Source: Deltaproteobacteria bacterium UBA6930 (GTDB taxonomy: Bacteria > Myxococcota_A > UBA9160 > UBA6930). From it: a stretch of 7,129 nucleotides of DNA. A program made the translations under genes and the position numbers. The notes under the pieces were generated by a model. The model worked only from the letters and a program-made list of their open reading frames with translations. It had not been told where the DNA came from and ran no database searches. Shown here one piece after another: positions 5,234 through 7,129 of this stretch (position 1 is its first letter; every line of letters starts with the position of its first letter). The stretch spans positions 1 to 7,129 of the forward strand of contig DKAI01000154.1 in assembly GCA_002450755.1 (NCBI GenBank), in the 5' to 3' direction.

Positions 5234-7129
5234 TCAGCCTCCCACGCAACTTGCCGAAATTTGAGTCAATTCATTTCGCGAAGCATCATCAAGCTCGCGG
5301 CCACTCGCTAGAATTGATTCAGCAACCGCACAACCATCTCCCGCTTTCTCGGGAACCAGTCGCAAAGTCCTCGCAACCCCAACTCGCGCTTTGGCCCAAG
5401 CGGGACTCCCAGGCTCGGAGAGTTTACTAGCATGATGCCAAACTTGAGTCGCGGCTCCTGCATTTCCCAAGGACTCGTAGAGGCTTGCGGTTCCATGTAG
5501 AGTGCGGAGAGCACGAGGGTTCGCAGCAACGACCTCTTCCAACCTTCTTTTCGCAAGTCCTGCATCGCCAGCCCGTAGACTAGCCTCGGCTTCCCTCAGA
5601 ATGAGATCGGCAACCAACTCACCTTCTACGGATTTCGGACGGGTATCACGCAGTACCTTCAATAACTTGGCCTGTACTGCGGGGTTTGGAGCATCTTCGG
5701 GTGCTACCGCCCCAACGAGTGCCGCGAGCTCCCAACGCGACTTTTTTTCTCCTGGTCCGGACGACAAAATCCTAGTTGCTAGATGCTGTGCATCCCCCTT
5801 ACGCCCTACTCTCCACAGCGCCATTAACCGGGTTCTCATTGCTTCAAAGTCCGGATTTAAAGTCAGCAATCTCTCGAGAGCCTTTGTGGACTTCCCTTCC
5901 CCAATCAGTTGACGAACGTTTGCCACTCCGATGTCTTGTGCATAGGTCTTCTGCAGTTCCTTCGGAAGGTTCCTTATTCCTCCTAATGCCTTCGTCAGCT
6001 CCCGAGTTGGACCTCGAACATCAGTGGGCTTTCGTAACGCTCTTTCAAGTGCCCCCTGTACCTTGGCGGAAAGTACAAGAACCTTTTGAAGGGCAACTGC
6101 CTCTACACCTGCAGCACCCATAGGCACTCTATTCAACAATCTGATTGCGCGGTTGGGGTTCCTGGAAGCTGCTGCCCTTGAGAGCGCACGTGCTATCTGA
6201 ACTTGGTCTGCTTCCGCGCTATCGGGAGCATCCCTTGCGACCCATTTCGACGCGGTTGCAACTGCTCTCGAAGAGGCCACTCCACCGCCGGCCGCTTTCC
6301 AGGCTTTCGCTGAATCGTAGGAAAGGCGAGCCATATTGCTGCGGAACTCGGATTTTGGGTACTGGGAACGAAAAGAATCACAAGCTCTATAAGAAAGTTC
6401 GTAGTTTTCCTCTCGAAATCTCGCCTCCGCCAACCGAGCCCAGAGTACTTCTCGGCGAAGCCCAGGTAATGGCTTACCCGAGCTTAGTGCACGGTCCAAA
6501 AACGACGCTGCTACTCCGGGGGATTCTTCAGTAAACGCCAAGCCTGCTAAAACTTCACTGATAGCACCGAGATTCAAACTAACTAATGTTTTCCCGGAGA
6601 GATCGGCCGAAGCGAGATGTGCAACAACTTGCCCGGGAGCTTTGCCTGACGCCCCAAGAAGTTTGACTGCGGCAGCCCTTAAATCGGCAAGCTGTTTCTC
6701 TGGCTCATCTCCTGCAAGGATCGCTTCCACCCGAAGCATCAACAATTCTTTACCGCTTCCAGTTTTCTCTGAAGCTCCCCGCGTATGTGTCAAAACACCC
6801 TTAAGATCTCCTGAGTCTGCCGCGCTCCTAGCCCGCTCTAACACAACTCTTCGATGAAATTCCGCCGGTGCATCTGCAAATACTCGACCGAGGCGATCAA
6901 GTGTGGTCGCAGCATTTTTAGGTTTACCCAATTCTCTCTGAATAGAAGCAACTGCAAGTAGAGTCTCTCTTCCCACGTCAGGATCTCTAATCCGAGGAAG
7001 GGCTCTCCCGAACGCGCGTAAAGCACCACTAAAATATCCACGCTGGCGCGTCTTCCCATCACCTCTCCTTTTAGCGATATGCCCGAGGCGGTAAAGCACC
7101 CAACCCTTCCAGTAGTCTATTTCACCTGC
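5234..7129 (-). CDS. Large TPR-type helical repeat protein, N-terminus outside the window
   Basis: These are the last 631 residues of a large alpha-solenoid protein. The frame is open through the right edge, and the first visible residues (DYWKGWVLYRLG) already read as a TPR helix, so the gene begins beyond 7129. The GTG at 7099 is internal, not a start. TPR-like helix pairs recur, for example around residues 3-45, 50-85 (LASIQRELGKPKNAATTLDRLG-type), 215-255 (LAEARFREENYELSYRAC), 300-330 and 500-590 (AEASLRAGDAGLAKRRLEEVVAANP, then SLYESLGNAGAAT). The repeats are degenerate and rich in Ala, Arg and Leu. No enzymatic motif is visible in this part. Two Cys lie in the last 35 residues and one in the middle, compatible with an exported protein, but the signal region is not in view. 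TPR proteins are scaffolds for protein binding, and the partner is unknown. The stop codon lies 15 nt from the stop of the convergent small gene, with no clear terminator between. Confidence 0.85.
   Translation of the reverse strand, partial: AGEIDYWKGWVLYRLGHIAKRRGDGKTRQRGYFSGALRAFGRALPRIRDPDVGRETLLAVASIQRELGKPKNAATTLDRLGRVFADAPAEFHRRVVLERARSAADSGDLKGVLTHTRGASEKTGSGKELLMLRVEAILAGDEPEKQLADLRAAAVKLLGASGKAPGQVVAHLASADLSGKTLVSLNLGAISEVLAGLAFTEESPGVAASFLDRALSSGKPLPGLRREVLWARLAEARFREENYELSYRACDSFRSQYPKSEFRSNMARLSYDSAKAWKAAGGGVASSRAVATASKWVARDAPDSAEADQVQIARALSRAAASRNPNRAIRLLNRVPMGAAGVEAVALQKVLVLSAKVQGALERALRKPTDVRGPTRELTKALGGIRNLPKELQKTYAQDIGVANVRQLIGEGKSTKALERLLTLNPDFEAMRTRLMALWRVGRKGDAQHLATRILSSGPGEKKSRWELAALVGAVAPEDAPNPAVQAKLLKVLRDTRPKSVEGELVADLILREAEASLRAGDAGLAKRRLEEVVAANPRALRTLHGTASLYESLGNAGAATQVWHHASKLSEPGSPAWAKARVGVARTLRLVPEKAGDGCAVAESILASGRELDDASRNELTQISASCVGG

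Noticed and set aside
5502..6534. Several + strand open frames opposite the TPR gene
   Set aside because: They are antisense to a GC-richer helical-repeat gene, where stop-free antisense frames are common. They have no convincing ribosome sites or domains.
7097..7099. GTG at 7099 as the start of the TPR protein
   Set aside because: Ten further in-frame codons to the edge contain no stop and read as a TPR helix continuous with the downstream sequence, so the true start is outside the window.

Overview
The window is about 7.1 kb of chromosomal-looking DNA from a bacterium, apparently Gram-negative and of moderate GC. It holds six genes with no mobile element, tRNA, rRNA or CRISPR array. The closest resemblances I can recall (a CoxE-like VWA protein paired with a MoxR ATPase, and a large Ala/Arg-rich TPR protein) suggest a marine or environmental lineage such as a deltaproteobacterial (Myxococcota-like) or Planctomycetota-like group. 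I cannot place it more finely from sequence alone.

Left part (97-2189, + strand): a two-gene unit. A MoxR-family AAA+ ATPase is followed 17 nt later by a CoxE-like von Willebrand factor A protein that starts at GTG behind a near-perfect Shine-Dalgarno. In known systems these two work as an ATPase and metal-binding adaptor pair that acts as a chaperone or matures a protein complex. No client gene (such as carbon monoxide dehydrogenase) is present here, so the target is unknown.

Middle (2293-3087, + strand): thyA, a complete 264-residue thymidylate synthase with all active-site residues, after a 103-nt gap that may carry its own promoter. The usual folA/dfr partner is not next to it.

Centre-right (3147-4709, - strand): a 13-helix sodium:solute symporter (SSS family, PanF-like) that converges on thyA and diverges from a small predicted exported protein (4799-5218, +). 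The 89-nt divergent gap would have to hold both promoters.

Right end (5234-7129, - strand): the C-terminal part of a large alpha-helical TPR-type protein. Its reading frame stays open through the right edge, so the gene is truncated by the window.

Most of this is ordinary housekeeping and accessory content. The best candidate for something not fully described is the client-less MoxR/VWA pair. The small exported protein with conflicting start signals comes second. I see no evidence for a dramatic new system.
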